Assembly: GCA_022827625.1 (NCBI GenBank)
Contig: JAJEIE010000025.1
Location: 149,485-213,484, forward strand
Direction: 5' to 3'
Source of the DNA: Candidatus Poribacteria bacterium
GTDB lineage: Bacteria > Poribacteria > WGA-4E > WGA-3G
DNA length: 64,000 nucleotides
This document shows, in pieces, positions 8,749-17,597 of this stretch. The position numbers were made by a program, and so were the translations under genes. The notes under the pieces were generated by a model that worked only from the letters and a program-made list of their open reading frames with translations, was not told where the DNA came from and searched no databases. The stretch's first letter is position 1. Every line of letters begins with the position of its first letter.

Positions 8749-9378
8749 GTTGTTCGTGTAGTTCGTCCCGCTACAATGGAAATTGATACTCGTAAATGCG
8801 ACAATGCTCCCCGCAGGCACAATCGCAGGCACACCCTTTTCGGGTCCGAAGTATCCGACCATATCGTTGCTACCCTCTTCACGGATATGCTTCACCCACG
8901 AGCGAATCCCGATACGCGAAAACGGCATCACATAAACCGTTCCGTTCTCTTCCGACATATCGTCAAGCGCACACCAACAGGTGAGATACGGCTTGTGGTC
9001 AGGGTAGCCGACGTAGCCAGAGTCCTGATGCCAGCTGAACTTCATCCCCGCTTCCGCACCTTTCACGACGTACTGTTCCCAGAAGAGATACGCCGTATCG
9101 CCTAAAGTCGCACGACAGACTTCTGCCATCAGATCGCTAAATAGAAACTCACGAAGTTTCGGCTGTTTTCTGAAGCAATTTGAGACGAAGTACCGTTTGT
9201 TGCGATGATTGATGCCGAGGACATCCGTATCCTGACGATCCATCTCAGCATCCATCTGATTGATAAAGGTGCCGCACTCACCGCGGAGCAGTTCCAGCAG
9301 CGAATCCGGGATAACGTTTTCTAAAATGAAATAGCCTTCTTCTTGGAATTGCTGTTTCTGTGCATCGGTTATGTTCAT
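8599..9378 (-). CDS. Phytanoyl-CoA dioxygenase (PhyH) family protein
   Basis: A 259-aa Fe(II)/2-oxoglutarate oxygenase. The metal-binding HxD lies in WHQDSGYVGY (about residue 135). The distal histidine is in INFHCSGTN and a 2-oxoglutarate-binding arginine in NNLRRAYLAQYS. No targeting signal is seen, so it is cytosolic. The substrate is unknown: the family hydroxylates many small molecules. Its 3' end overlaps the tail of the dacB frame on the other strand. About 70 bp separate it from the SoxC-like gene upstream, which runs in the same direction. Confidence 0.85.
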   Translation of the reverse strand: MNITDAQKQQFQEEGYFILENVIPDSLLELLRGECGTFINQMDAEMDRQDTDVLGINHRNKRYFVSNCFRKQPKLREFLFSDLMAEVCRATLGDTAYLFWEQYVVKGAEAGMKFSWHQDSGYVGYPDHKPYLTCWCALDDMSEENGTVYVMPFSRIGIRSWVKHIREEGSNDMVGYFGPEKGVPAIVPAGSIVAFTSINFHCSGTNYTNNLRRAYLAQYSAEPLLAHDGSRLWGNAEPLLKDGQSVVGAPPPEIAPRFD

Positions 9379-9451
9379 ATTTTTTTAATTATTCAGCTTT
9401 GCCCTGCCCTTGACTGTGGGAGGGGTTTGTAACCCTGATTCTTTCGGGCTT

Positions 9452-10588
9452 TTATTCGATATTAACTCGACGAACGACCTGACCGTGGCTCTCCCAATAG
9501 GTGTGTTTTCCAGTGATATAGTCAGAATCGGCTGCGGGTTGGACGTTTCCTGTCGTGTCAATCGCTCTGGAGACAACGGTATGTTCACCTTTCGATGGGT
9601 TGTTCCAATCGAGATGCCAGATTTTCCACGCGAATTCCGCATCCTCTTCCGGGTCTATCGTCGCTTTTTGCCACGCACCGTCATCAATACGCACTTCGAC
9701 GGTTTCAATAGGCGCACCCCACGCTGCACCGTAGATGCGGTATTTGTCGCTGATACGCGTTACCTTCGCCGCCAACGATTTCAGCTTTGTCCTACCCACG
9801 GAAGTCTCCATCCAGACCGATTCACCGTCAGGACGTTTTTCTTCACGCATTGTGACATAATCGCGTCCCATGAATCTCCCCATAAATCGGGTGTCTCGGA
9901 CCTCAATGCGTTTGAGCCATTTAACGCAGGCGATGCCGTACCAACCCGGCGTAATCAGACGGAGCGGTGCACCATTTGGATGGGGGAGCGGTTCACCGTT
10001 CATTTCATAGCAGAGAAGGTTGATGTCTTGTAACGCGTCTTCAACGGACATGCTTCGGGCAAAGTTCTGGCGCATTTTCACTTCACGTCGTTCCTCTTCA
10101 CCGACATCGTGTCCGAAAAAGATAACTTCGATACCGTTTTCTCGGATACCCGCTTCCTTAAGGATGGGTGCAAGCGGTGTGCCTCCCCATTTCGCATTGC
10201 CGATGCCACCGGTGAACGTCGGGAATCCGTGGTTACCAGAACATTCCAATGTGAAAGTTACGTCTTGCTTCGGGCGCGCTTTGATGTCCTCAATCGTGAG
10301 CACCAGCGGATTCTCGACCAAACCGCTCACCTCAAGTCGCCACGTCTCAAGATCGACTTCGGGTTTGCCATAGTGTGAGACGTTGAAGAATTCATCATTG
10401 GGTGTGATAAAGGAATCAAACTCATTCCAATCCAGCAAACCGCGCTCTGAAGGCGGGGTCGGCGGTTGATCTGCGAAAGGGATAAGGACTTCACCTTCGC
10501 GGCTTGGGAAGGCGTAAACTGCCCATGGGCTCAGCAGCAATCCAGTGAGTGTTAAACCGCTCTGCCGCAAAAAATCTCTACGCTCCAT
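9452..10588 (-). CDS. Tat-exported sulfite oxidase-family molybdoenzyme (SoxC-like)
   Basis: The N-terminus MERRDFLRQSGLTLTGLLL is a twin-arginine signal. The molybdopterin domain includes TFTLECSGNHGF, whose cysteine is the expected molybdenum ligand, and GGTPLAPILKEAG. The C-terminal part is the dimerisation domain of this family (WGAPIETVEVRIDDGAWQKA). It probably oxidises sulfite or a related sulfur compound in the periplasm. No cytochrome partner or other sox gene is nearby, so the electron acceptor is unknown. Length (378 aa) is normal. Confidence 0.85.
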   Translation of the reverse strand: MERRDFLRQSGLTLTGLLLSPWAVYAFPSREGEVLIPFADQPPTPPSERGLLDWNEFDSFITPNDEFFNVSHYGKPEVDLETWRLEVSGLVENPLVLTIEDIKARPKQDVTFTLECSGNHGFPTFTGGIGNAKWGGTPLAPILKEAGIRENGIEVIFFGHDVGEEERREVKMRQNFARSMSVEDALQDINLLCYEMNGEPLPHPNGAPLRLITPGWYGIACVKWLKRIEVRDTRFMGRFMGRDYVTMREEKRPDGESVWMETSVGRTKLKSLAAKVTRISDKYRIYGAAWGAPIETVEVRIDDGAWQKATIDPEEDAEFAWKIWHLDWNNPSKGEHTVVSRAIDTTGNVQPAADSDYITGKHTYWESHGQVVRRVNIE

Positions 10589-10747
10589 AGTGCCTGTTCC
10601 TAAAAACCTATATTATTCCGTGTATATCTATGGAAAGCAATAGATTTTTAGAGGGATCCTACTCCCTTTTACGAACACCGTCGTGTCCTTATCCTATGTG
10701 TAATCAGGGTCGTCTGACCACGATAGCCAAAAATTACACACGAACTA

Positions 10748-10773
10748 CATACCACAAGGAAACACGTGGTATG
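10748..10773 (-). ncRNA. Hairpin beyond tnpB, candidate part of the omega guide RNA
   Basis: CATACCAC at 10748-10755 pairs with GTGGTATG at 10766-10773 around a 10-base loop. It lies eight bases past the tnpB stop. In IS605/IS607 elements the guide RNA overlaps the tnpB 3' end and runs to the element end. The position fits, but the RNA itself is inferred. Confidence 0.35.
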
Positions 10774-10780
10774 GTGGAAC

Positions 10781-11947
10781 TCACAAAGCACGGGCGACAG
10801 TCTTGATGAATATCCCACGTGCGCCGTTCAAATCCCTATCCATACGATCACCTGCCGAGGACTTGATAACCTTTGAACCCCCAAGGTTCCTGATGAGTTC
10901 ACCCGTCCAAGACACCGTTTTTGAAGTGTAAGCTTCGCAGACATCAATGACTCGCACACCATATTCCAACGCCTTGTGTTTCAGAAAGGTTTTGAATCTA
11001 TAGTGTGAGAGTGTGAGCATCTGCCGAACTGACTTCGTGCGTAATTTCCTCGCGCCTCGCTTCGTCATCTGTTTCGTCTCAAAAGTCGGTAGCAAAATGA
11101 TGTCAAAGTTCGTTACAAGGAAGTGTGCGACTTTCTTATGAAGGTCATCGATCAGATTACGGATTTTGACTTTGATTCTATTCGCAGCTTTACGCAAAGC
11201 ACGCCGTAGCGGGCGTTGCTCTCGCGTCGCGCGTGAGTAGAGATTATCGCAGTGTTGACAAAGCCTTTGAATACGGTTGATACACTGCTGACCTAACCAA
11301 CCGAAGCAATCTTGAGAGAAAAACGTCAGGAAATCACGGACACCGGGATCAAGTGCCACTATTCTACCGCTTGGTTCTCGCGTCTTTTTCTTCTCAACAT
11401 AAGGAACGCAAAGGAAATACTTTCCGTTTTCCAATATCAGTTGAGAATCCTTGACCTCTGCATCCGTATCGCGTTCTGACACTTTACCTGTTCCTTGAGG
11501 TTTCGCTGGCAGCGGTTCTGCCATCTTCATTTCGTCCAATAACCGCACATAGAATCCATTTTTCTTCAGTGAATCTGCGCGGAGATAAAGCGTCTGCTTA
11601 CGTTTTCTTGAGCGAAATGAAACCTTTTGAAACTCACCTGTTTCTTTGCATTTGACCTTCGCATTCCCGATAGCTTGGCAGGCATCCATCACCGCACCGA
11701 CTTTTATCTGCCGCGGCGTTTCGGTGTGCCAAGCGGGAAGCTCATTAAAGACGACAGGAACGAGTCCCTTGAAGTTTTTCGGAGTAGCCTTGTCCGACAA
11801 CAAGGATACTGCCATATTGAAGACATATCTCGAAGTGCCAAACCATCTACGAAGAATCGTTTTCTGTTTCACTGTGGGAAAGATTTCTATCTTCCTTGAT
11901 TTGGTCACGGTATCGCCGGAGTCCATACATTCTACAGGAAAAGACAT
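10781..11947 (-). CDS. tnpB: TnpB, RNA-guided RuvC-like nuclease of an IS607 element
   Basis: About 388 aa from ATG 11947 (another ATG at 11926). The open frame continues upstream but there lies under tnpA. RuvC-I is in IVALDPGVRDF (Asp about 200), RuvC-II in LPTFETKQM (Glu about 290) and RuvC-III in MDRDLNGARGIF (Asp about 370); all three acidic residues are kept. The CxxC...CxxC zinc ribbon normally found between RuvC-II and III is replaced by TSKTVSWTGEL...KVIKSSAGD, with no cysteine. Some IS607 TnpB clades appear to lack it naturally. The protein would cut DNA at sites matched by its guide RNA. Confidence 0.85.
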   Translation of the reverse strand: MSFPVECMDSGDTVTKSRKIEIFPTVKQKTILRRWFGTSRYVFNMAVSLLSDKATPKNFKGLVPVVFNELPAWHTETPRQIKVGAVMDACQAIGNAKVKCKETGEFQKVSFRSRKRKQTLYLRADSLKKNGFYVRLLDEMKMAEPLPAKPQGTGKVSERDTDAEVKDSQLILENGKYFLCVPYVEKKKTREPSGRIVALDPGVRDFLTFFSQDCFGWLGQQCINRIQRLCQHCDNLYSRATREQRPLRRALRKAANRIKVKIRNLIDDLHKKVAHFLVTNFDIILLPTFETKQMTKRGARKLRTKSVRQMLTLSHYRFKTFLKHKALEYGVRVIDVCEAYTSKTVSWTGELIRNLGGSKVIKSSAGDRMDRDLNGARGIFIKTVARAL

Positions 11948-12452
11948 GGAGAATTGCCAGGAGATCGGCAGTAAGTTCCTCTGTGGGGCTATAAACAGTT
12001 TCGTTGAGAACCACGACTTCGCCACCGTTTTGTTCGACCAAGAACTGTATGACTTCGCAGCCGAAACGGGCGAGTCGATCCCGATGGGCAACAATAACGC
12101 GGAGTTTATCGCCTCGCAAGATGCGTTCCAATAAGGTTCTAAGCCCTTTTCGTTTGAAGTTGATACCACTTCCGAAGTCTTTGATGATTTCTGCATTCGG
12201 GTAGTGTTTCTGCAAGTAAGCGACTTGGGAGGCAAGATCGGCTGATTGCGATTTTCCACGAACTCGGCAGTATCCAATGGTAGTAATATCTCTTCCGGTT
12301 TGTGCATCTATAAAACTTTGGACATCATATCTCCGATGCCCGCCTCCTGTTCTTATGCAGGTAATTTCTCCCGCACATTCCATCCTACGCAGATGGTCTA
12401 CTGTTATTCCGAGCGTCTGCGCTGCTTCTCGTGGGGATTTATAGTTTTTCAT
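11847..12452 (-). CDS. tnpA: TnpA, IS607-family serine recombinase with altered active site
   Basis: An N-terminal MerR-like helix-turn-helix (SPREAAQTLGITVDHLRRME) is followed by a serine-resolvase catalytic domain. The conserved VAHRDRLARFG is intact, as is the ending ADLLAILHVFSCRMYGLRRYR. The nucleophile position reads YCRVRGKSQ instead of YxRVSSxxQ: codon CGT (Arg) sits where AGT/AGC (Ser) is expected. ATG 12452 is chosen because TATAAT (12459-12464, minus strand) lies only 6 bases upstream, which would give a leaderless message; ATG 12470 is the alternative. It overlaps tnpB by about 100 bases. It may be inactive. Confidence 0.8.
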   Translation of the reverse strand: MKNYKSPREAAQTLGITVDHLRRMECAGEITCIRTGGGHRRYDVQSFIDAQTGRDITTIGYCRVRGKSQSADLASQVAYLQKHYPNAEIIKDFGSGINFKRKGLRTLLERILRGDKLRVIVAHRDRLARFGCEVIQFLVEQNGGEVVVLNETVYSPTEELTADLLAILHVFSCRMYGLRRYRDQIKEDRNLSHSETENDSS

Positions 12453-12478
12453 ACCATAATTATACCGCATAAAATCAG

Positions 12479-12523
12479 GTTTATCACGGTTTATTTAGAT
12501 TTACCAAGGTTTAGAAGTGTTTA
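12479..12523. promoter_or_regulatory. Array of GGTTTA-like hexamers at the tnpA end
   Basis: GGTTTA occurs at 12479, 12488 and 12508, GATTTA at 12498 and TGTTTA at 12518, a spacing of 9-10 bp or one helical turn. IS607-family ends carry several closely spaced TnpA sites, so this array is a candidate end-binding region. It also overlaps the tnpA promoter region. Confidence 0.5.
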
Positions 12524-12574
12524 GAAACTGCTCCTCATTCTGCCGATAGGGACAGTCTTTGACGGTTTGTTTGT

Positions 12575-13288
12575 TTATCCGTTCATTGCTGCGAGATAGT
12601 TGGTGTTTACCTGTTCCCAATTGATGAGATTCAGCCAAGCGTCAACGTAGTCAGCACGACGGTTCTGGTAGTTGAGATAGTATGCGTGTTCCCAGACATC
12701 AAGACCGAGAATAGGGGTATGTCCCTTCATCAGTGGACTGTCCTGATTTGATGTCGAATAGATTTGCAACTTCTTATTTTCATCAACAACAAGCCATCCC
12801 CATCCTGATCCGAAATGTGTCTTTGCTGCTTTGGTAAACATCTCGTTTCCGGCATCAAGCGACCCAAATGTTGACTGAATGGCTTCCGCGACTTTCCCAG
12901 TCTGTTCACTGCCACCGGGTTTCATGATACTCCAGAAAAGCGTGTGATTCGCGTGTCCACCGCCGCTATTGATAACAGATTGGCGGAGATGTTCCGGGAC
13001 CCTATTAATGTTCCGCAGCATACCCTCAAGGGTCATGTGTTGCAAATCATGACTCCGCGCAATTGCGGCGTTGAGTTTATTGATATACCCTTGATGATGT
13101 TTTCCGTGGTGGATCTCCATTGTGCGTTTGTCAATATGGGGTTCAAGTGCGTCGTAAGCATAGGGAAGTGGTGGTAGGGTCTGACCTGCCTGATGGTCAT
13201 GCTGACCATATGCACGCAGCGGACTGTTAGCGAGAAGAATCCCTGCCAATGCTGTGCTGCCTTGAATTAAAAAATTTCTACGATTCAT
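12575..13288 (-). CDS. Exported Fe/Mn superoxide dismutase
   Basis: A 237-aa SodA/SodB-type enzyme. The Fe/Mn ligands are visible: His in MEIHHGKHHQGY, His in GGHANHTLFW, and Asp and His in LGLDVWEHAYY. GSGWGWLV is also conserved. The start MNRRNFLIQGSTALAG is a probable Tat signal, which would place it in the periplasm; most bacterial Fe/Mn enzymes are cytosolic. It would detoxify superoxide outside the membrane. Metal preference cannot be set from the motif. The gene is divergent from the patatin gene. Confidence 0.9.
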   Translation of the reverse strand: MNRRNFLIQGSTALAGILLANSPLRAYGQHDHQAGQTLPPLPYAYDALEPHIDKRTMEIHHGKHHQGYINKLNAAIARSHDLQHMTLEGMLRNINRVPEHLRQSVINSGGGHANHTLFWSIMKPGGSEQTGKVAEAIQSTFGSLDAGNEMFTKAAKTHFGSGWGWLVVDENKKLQIYSTSNQDSPLMKGHTPILGLDVWEHAYYLNYQNRRADYVDAWLNLINWEQVNTNYLAAMNG

Positions 13289-13455
13289 GAGTGCGTTCTC
13301 CTTGTCCAGCTGTTTTGGGCAGCATTTTAGCAGAAATTATCGGTTCGTGTCAAGATAAATTTCGGTTGATTTTGGCAGAGAGATATGGTATTTTGATTAT
13401 GGCGTACATACAAGGATAACAAAAATCTCTGTATCGGAGACATTGAAAGCAATTG

Positions 13456-14367
13456 ATGAACAACCCTGACCCCTTTCACATCCTCACACTCGATGGCGGT
13501 GGCACCCGCGGTATATACACCGCCCAACTCCTTGCCGAAATTGAACAGGCATTTCAGAGGCGTATCAAAACCTGTTTCGACCTTATTGCCGGGACAAGCA
13601 CAGGCGCGATTATCGCCGGTGCCGCTGTTTCCGATATTCCGATGCAAGATATTGTCGAACTGTTCGAGACCGAAACACCCCATATCTTCCGCAGAAGATG
13701 GTATCGTATTCCGTTGTTCCTCAGTAAATACCCGAGCGAGAAACTTGCGCAAATCCTCGCTGCACACCTACCCGCCACGCCTCTTGACGAAATAGCAACC
13801 CCGCTGATGATAACGAGTTCAGAGATTGCCAAAAGTGAAGTTCACATTTTTAGATCGAATTATGAAAGTCGCGATTCGGAGATCGCGCTTACAGATAAAG
13901 ATGTGAATCTAAGAGATGCCATCCTTGCCTCATGCGCTGCCCCTACATTTTTCGCACCGAAATCCGTCAACAATTCTTTGTTAGCAGATGGTGGACTCTG
14001 GGCAAATAACCCCTCCACAATTGCTCTCGCAGAAGCACTCTCGGTGTTTGAAAAAGACACACGAGAAATTAGAATTCTATCCGTTGGTACAGGACATTCC
14101 GTAAATATGTATCGCAATAGACGTGGCTGGGGGTTCCTCACGGGTTGGGGCGGTGCGAAGTTGACTTCTTACGTAATGACACTGCAATCGCAGGCATCCG
14201 CAGATATAGGACAACGCCTTCTAAAGCAGAATTACCTACGCATTAACGCCGAGATCGATTTCTGGGAATTGGATACCCTGACGCAGTTAGACAACCTCAA
14301 GGTTCTTGCTGAGCGTGATTTTGAGAAAAACGCCGAAGGAATTGAGGCGTTCCTTCGGCGCGAGTAG
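13456..14367 (+). CDS. Patatin-like phospholipase
   Basis: About 303 aa without a signal peptide. The oxyanion motif DGGGTRG is at residues 14-20, the nucleophile elbow GTSTG near 48 and the catalytic Asp in ADGGLWANNP near 180. It is a Ser-Asp dyad lipid acyl hydrolase. Its overall form resembles the patatins used as CBASS effectors (CapV). No cyclase or other CBASS gene is nearby, so a housekeeping lipase role is equally likely. ATG 13456 is the probable start; a TTG lies one codon earlier. Confidence 0.8.
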   Translation: MNNPDPFHILTLDGGGTRGIYTAQLLAEIEQAFQRRIKTCFDLIAGTSTGAIIAGAAVSDIPMQDIVELFETETPHIFRRRWYRIPLFLSKYPSEKLAQILAAHLPATPLDEIATPLMITSSEIAKSEVHIFRSNYESRDSEIALTDKDVNLRDAILASCAAPTFFAPKSVNNSLLADGGLWANNPSTIALAEALSVFEKDTREIRILSVGTGHSVNMYRNRRGWGFLTGWGGAKLTSYVMTLQSQASADIGQRLLKQNYLRINAEIDFWELDTLTQLDNLKVLAERDFEKNAEGIEAFLRRE

Positions 14368-14389
14368 TGGTAAAATTCGGTATTCCTTC

Positions 14390-15562
14390 TTATATCGCAG
14401 TCGCCTCTTGAACTAACCAAGCCGAGATAGACTGGATAATAATTTGATGTGCCCGTTCAACAATCGGATTTAACGACGGTATATGTACAAACATTTTTCG
14501 CGCTTTGAGTTTCAAGTCTGTCGGTGCTGGTAGTTCAGGAATTTTCAGCTCTCTGAGAAACTTCTCAACTTCCGTTTGACCGATACGCGCACGTTTACGA
14601 AGTTCTTCAAGCTTTGACGAGTGTGACCATGCCTTCAAAAGTGTGTTGCCGATCTGTTCAGTTGAAAAACTTGCTGCCAATTGCTGTGCAGATTTTTCAA
14701 CAACAGTGAAGGAGAGTTTACTTTTACCCGCAACCACGTGTGCCGGAGGCAAGCGAAGCCCCCAAACAATCCTAAAAATCGACAAAACTTTCAAGATATA
14801 ATATGTGACATCAATTTGCCACCAATAAAAACCTTGTGGTGTCGCGCTTGGAAAGTGATGATGGTTGTTGTGCCAGCCTTCACCCAATGTAATGATAGCA
14901 AGCAGTAAGTTGTTACGAGAGTGGTCGCCAGTAACATACGCTTGTTTACCGTGAAGATGGGCAAGCGAATTGATCGTGAAGGTTCCGTGAAAAAGTAGGA
15001 CTGTACTCAGGAAGAACCCTACGAATAGACCTGACCAACCTGCAACCAGCCAGACGCAAACCCCTAATACGAAGGGTGGGAACCTTTCCCATTTTTCAAG
15101 CCAAACGAGTTCAGGATATTTCTGAAAGTCCTTAATTAAGTTATAGTCGGCATTCCGTCCCTGTTTGGAGAAGATCCAAAGTAAGTGGGAATACCAAAAC
15201 CCATGTTTAACAGGGGAGTGTACATCTTGCTCCGTGTCGGAGTACTTATGGTGTAGCCGATGTTTCGCTGCCCACCATAGGACCCCGCGTTGTGCGGAGC
15301 TCTGACCCAAAAATGCGAGAAAAAATTGAAAGACGCGACCGGTTTTAAATGAACGGTGGGAAAAATATCGATGAAATCCCGCTGTGACTCCGAACATACG
15401 AACGACGTACAAGGCACCACAGATAATCCAATCGATGGGTTGAACGTCTACCCAGAAAATTCCGAAACACGCCAGGTGGACCATTATGAAAGGCACAACT
15501 CGGGGATGAACAATGTCCTCCTTATCGGCAGGACTCAAAACATTTGGTTCTATAGAAGACAC
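14390..15562 (-). CDS. Acyl-CoA/fatty-acid desaturase (delta-9 type)
   Basis: A membrane-bound di-iron desaturase. The three histidine boxes are present: HRYFSHRSF, HRLHHKYSD and HNNHHHFPSA. Hydrophobic segments lie between them (about residues 25-70 and 165-210). It introduces a double bond into acyl chains and so adjusts membrane fluidity. The C-terminal ~110 residues are an extra charged helical region beyond the usual desaturase core. GTG 15562 follows AAAGGA and is preferred; the frame remains open to 15598. Confidence 0.85.
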   Translation of the reverse strand: MSSIEPNVLSPADKEDIVHPRVVPFIMVHLACFGIFWVDVQPIDWIICGALYVVRMFGVTAGFHRYFSHRSFKTGRVFQFFLAFLGQSSAQRGVLWWAAKHRLHHKYSDTEQDVHSPVKHGFWYSHLLWIFSKQGRNADYNLIKDFQKYPELVWLEKWERFPPFVLGVCVWLVAGWSGLFVGFFLSTVLLFHGTFTINSLAHLHGKQAYVTGDHSRNNLLLAIITLGEGWHNNHHHFPSATPQGFYWWQIDVTYYILKVLSIFRIVWGLRLPPAHVVAGKSKLSFTVVEKSAQQLAASFSTEQIGNTLLKAWSHSSKLEELRKRARIGQTEVEKFLRELKIPELPAPTDLKLKARKMFVHIPSLNPIVERAHQIIIQSISAWLVQEATAI

Positions 15563-15641
15563 TATAATTGTGTTCCTTTGTAAAATTCCGCGGGGCACGG
15601 GTATAGATGTGGACGTTTAGGAACCGCCCTCAGATTAACAA

Positions 15642-15670
15642 TAGGGCGAGACATGGATTGCCTCGCCCTA
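15642..15670. terminator. Hairpin after pckG
   Basis: TAGGGCGAG (15642-15650) pairs with CTCGCCCTA (15662-15670) around an 11-base loop, just past the pckG stop. There is no U-tract. The GGGCGAG core resembles the dispersed hairpin repeats in this window, so it may be one of them acting as a terminator. Confidence 0.5.
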
Positions 15671-15689
15671 CGATGTGAGTTGGTCGACT

Positions 15690-17483
15690 TTATTGATTTT
15701 CACGCAAGCGAGCCTCTAATGTTGCCAATTCATCGGACAAAGCCTCAGGCAACGTCTCCTCAAAGCGTGCGTAATGTTCCCGAATCGACTTAATTTCCTT
15801 GAGCCATTCTTCAACATCAACGTTCAGGAGTTCTTCCATCTCCGCCGCTGTTACATCCAATCCAGAGATGTCAATAGCGTCAGGGGTAGGTAGATAGCCA
15901 ATCGGCGTTTTGACCGCTTCTCCCTTTCCAGAGACGCGCTCCACGATCCACTTGAGCACACGGCTATTTTCACCGAAGCCGGGCCAGAGCCAACCGCCAT
16001 CGGCATCTTTACGGAACCAATTCACGTAGAAGATTTTCGGCAGTTTGTTGGCATCAGCATTTTTACCCATTTCCAACCAGTGTGTGAAGTAGTCACCCAT
16101 GTTATAACCACAGAACGGAAGCATCGCCATCGGGTCCCGTCTGAGTTCACCGACTGTGCCCGCAGCTGCTGCGGTGCGTTCAGAGGAAGCAATAGAACCG
16201 ATGAAGGTGCCGTGCTGCCAATCGAAACTCTCAAACACAAGCGGAACCGTTGTAGCGCGGCGTCCACCGAAAAGAATCGCGGAAATCGGGACACCGTTCG
16301 GGTTTTCCCAGTTCGGATCAATGATTGGGCATTGCGCGGCGGGCGTTGTATAACGGGAGTTCGGGTGCGCTGCTGTCTTTTCATCATCGGGATGCCACTC
16401 TTCACCGAGCCAACTCGTTAGCGTTTCAGGAGGCTCTTCACTTTTCTCTTCCCACCAGACATCTCCGTCTTCTGTAAGTGCAGCGTTGGTGAAAATTGAG
16501 TTTGAGGCGAGCGTGTGCATCGCATTTGGGTTAGTATCCATAGATGTTCCGGGGGCAACCCCGAAAAATCCTGCTTCTGGGTTGATCGCATAGAGTTGCC
16601 CATCTTCACCAAATTTCATCCAGGCAATGTCGTCCCCGATCGTCTCAGCTTTCCAGCCCGGGATAGTCGGTGTGAGCATTGCGAGGTTCGTTTTGCCACA
16701 GGCACTCGGAAACGCTGCTGCAATGTAGGTTTTTTCACCTTCCGGACTGGTTAATCCCAAAATAAGCATGTGTTCTGCCATCCATCCGTCGTTTTTTGCC
16801 ATAACAGAGGCGATACGGAGGGCATAGCATTTTTTGCCCAGCAGCGCATTTCCACCATACCCACTGCCGTAGGACCAGATGGAGCGTTCTTCGGGAAAGT
16901 GCACAATATATTTGTTGTCGGGGTTGCAGGGCCAGACCTCATCCTCCTGACCCGGTTCAAGCGGCATGCCAACGGAATGCAGGCACGGCACGAAATCTCC
17001 ATCTTCGCCAAGCACATCAAGCACGGCACCGCCCATGCGGGTCATAATCCGCATGTTGACAACAACGTAGGGCGAATCGCTGATTTCAACACCGATATGT
17101 GAAATCGGTGAACCGAGCGGTCCCATGCTGAACGGCACAACGTACATCGTCCTGCCCCGCATGCAACCTTTGAAAAGTCCTTTGAGAGTGGCTTTCATGT
17201 CATCTGGATCGTGCCAGTTGTTGGTCGGACCCGCTTCAAGTGGGTCTTTCGGACAGATAAACGTTCTGTCTTCAACGCGTGCGACATCGGCAGGGCTGGA
17301 ACGGGCAAGATAACTTCCCGGACGTTTTTTCGGATCTAAGCGCACAAAAGTGCCTTTTTGGACTAACTCTTCGCATAACCTATCGTTTTCTTCCTGAGAT
17401 CCATCGCACCAATAGATTGCGTCGGGTTGGCAGAGCTCGGCTGCTTCTTCAACCCACCGTTGTAACTTCTTGTTTTTGGTCAT
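15690..17483 (-). CDS. pckG: Phosphoenolpyruvate carboxykinase (GTP)
   Basis: 597 aa, the normal length of the GTP-dependent class. The kinase P-loop [14 protein letters not shown], the metal-binding [13 protein letters not shown] and [12 protein letters not shown] are all present. It converts oxaloacetate to PEP for gluconeogenesis or runs anaplerotically. The coding start at 17483 follows GGAGG on the minus strand. The gene appears to be a single-gene unit with a hairpin downstream. Confidence 0.95.
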   Translation of the reverse strand: MTKNKKLQRWVEEAAELCQPDAIYWCDGSQEENDRLCEELVQKGTFVRLDPKKRPGSYLARSSPADVARVEDRTFICPKDPLEAGPTNNWHDPDDMKATLKGLFKGCMRGRTMYVVPFSMGPLGSPISHIGVEISDSPYVVVNMRIMTRMGGAVLDVLGEDGDFVPCLHSVGMPLEPGQEDEVWPCNPDNKYIVHFPEERSIWSYGSGYGGNALLGKKCYALRIASVMAKNDGWMAEHMLILGLTSPEGEKTYIAAAFPSACGKTNLAMLTPTIPGWKAETIGDDIAWMKFGEDGQLYAINPEAGFFGVAPGTSMDTNPNAMHTLASNSIFTNAALTEDGDVWWEEKSEEPPETLTSWLGEEWHPDDEKTAAHPNSRYTTPAAQCPIIDPNWENPNGVPISAILFGGRRATTVPLVFESFDWQHGTFIGSIASSERTAAAAGTVGELRRDPMAMLPFCGYNMGDYFTHWLEMGKNADANKLPKIFYVNWFRKDADGGWLWPGFGENSRVLKWIVERVSGKGEAVKTPIGYLPTPDAIDISGLDVTAAEMEELLNVDVEEWLKEIKSIREHYARFEETLPEALSDELATLEARLRENQ

Positions 17484-17597
17484 TTAAACCTCCAATTGTT
17501 GTAGACATCTATTATTGCTCCTATATATTTTACAACAAATTTTCTGACTTCGCAAATTAAATGGCAGAACAATCCATAAGTTGTGTTTCGGTGCTGA

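Larger units (their letters stand above)
10748..12523 (-). mobile_element. IS607-type insertion element (tnpA and tnpB)
   Basis: A serine-recombinase tnpA and an overlapping tnpB are transcribed leftwards. GGTTTA-like repeats phased at 10 bp (12479-12523) lie at the tnpA end, and a hairpin (10748-10773) just beyond tnpB. IS607 elements lack terminal inverted repeats and target duplications, so the exact ends are uncertain; the coordinates cover only the supported parts. Confidence 0.75.

Noticed and set aside
13456..14367. CBASS defence system based on the patatin
   Set aside because: No CD-NTase, Cap2/Cap3 or other CBASS gene is present nearby; the patatin stands alone.
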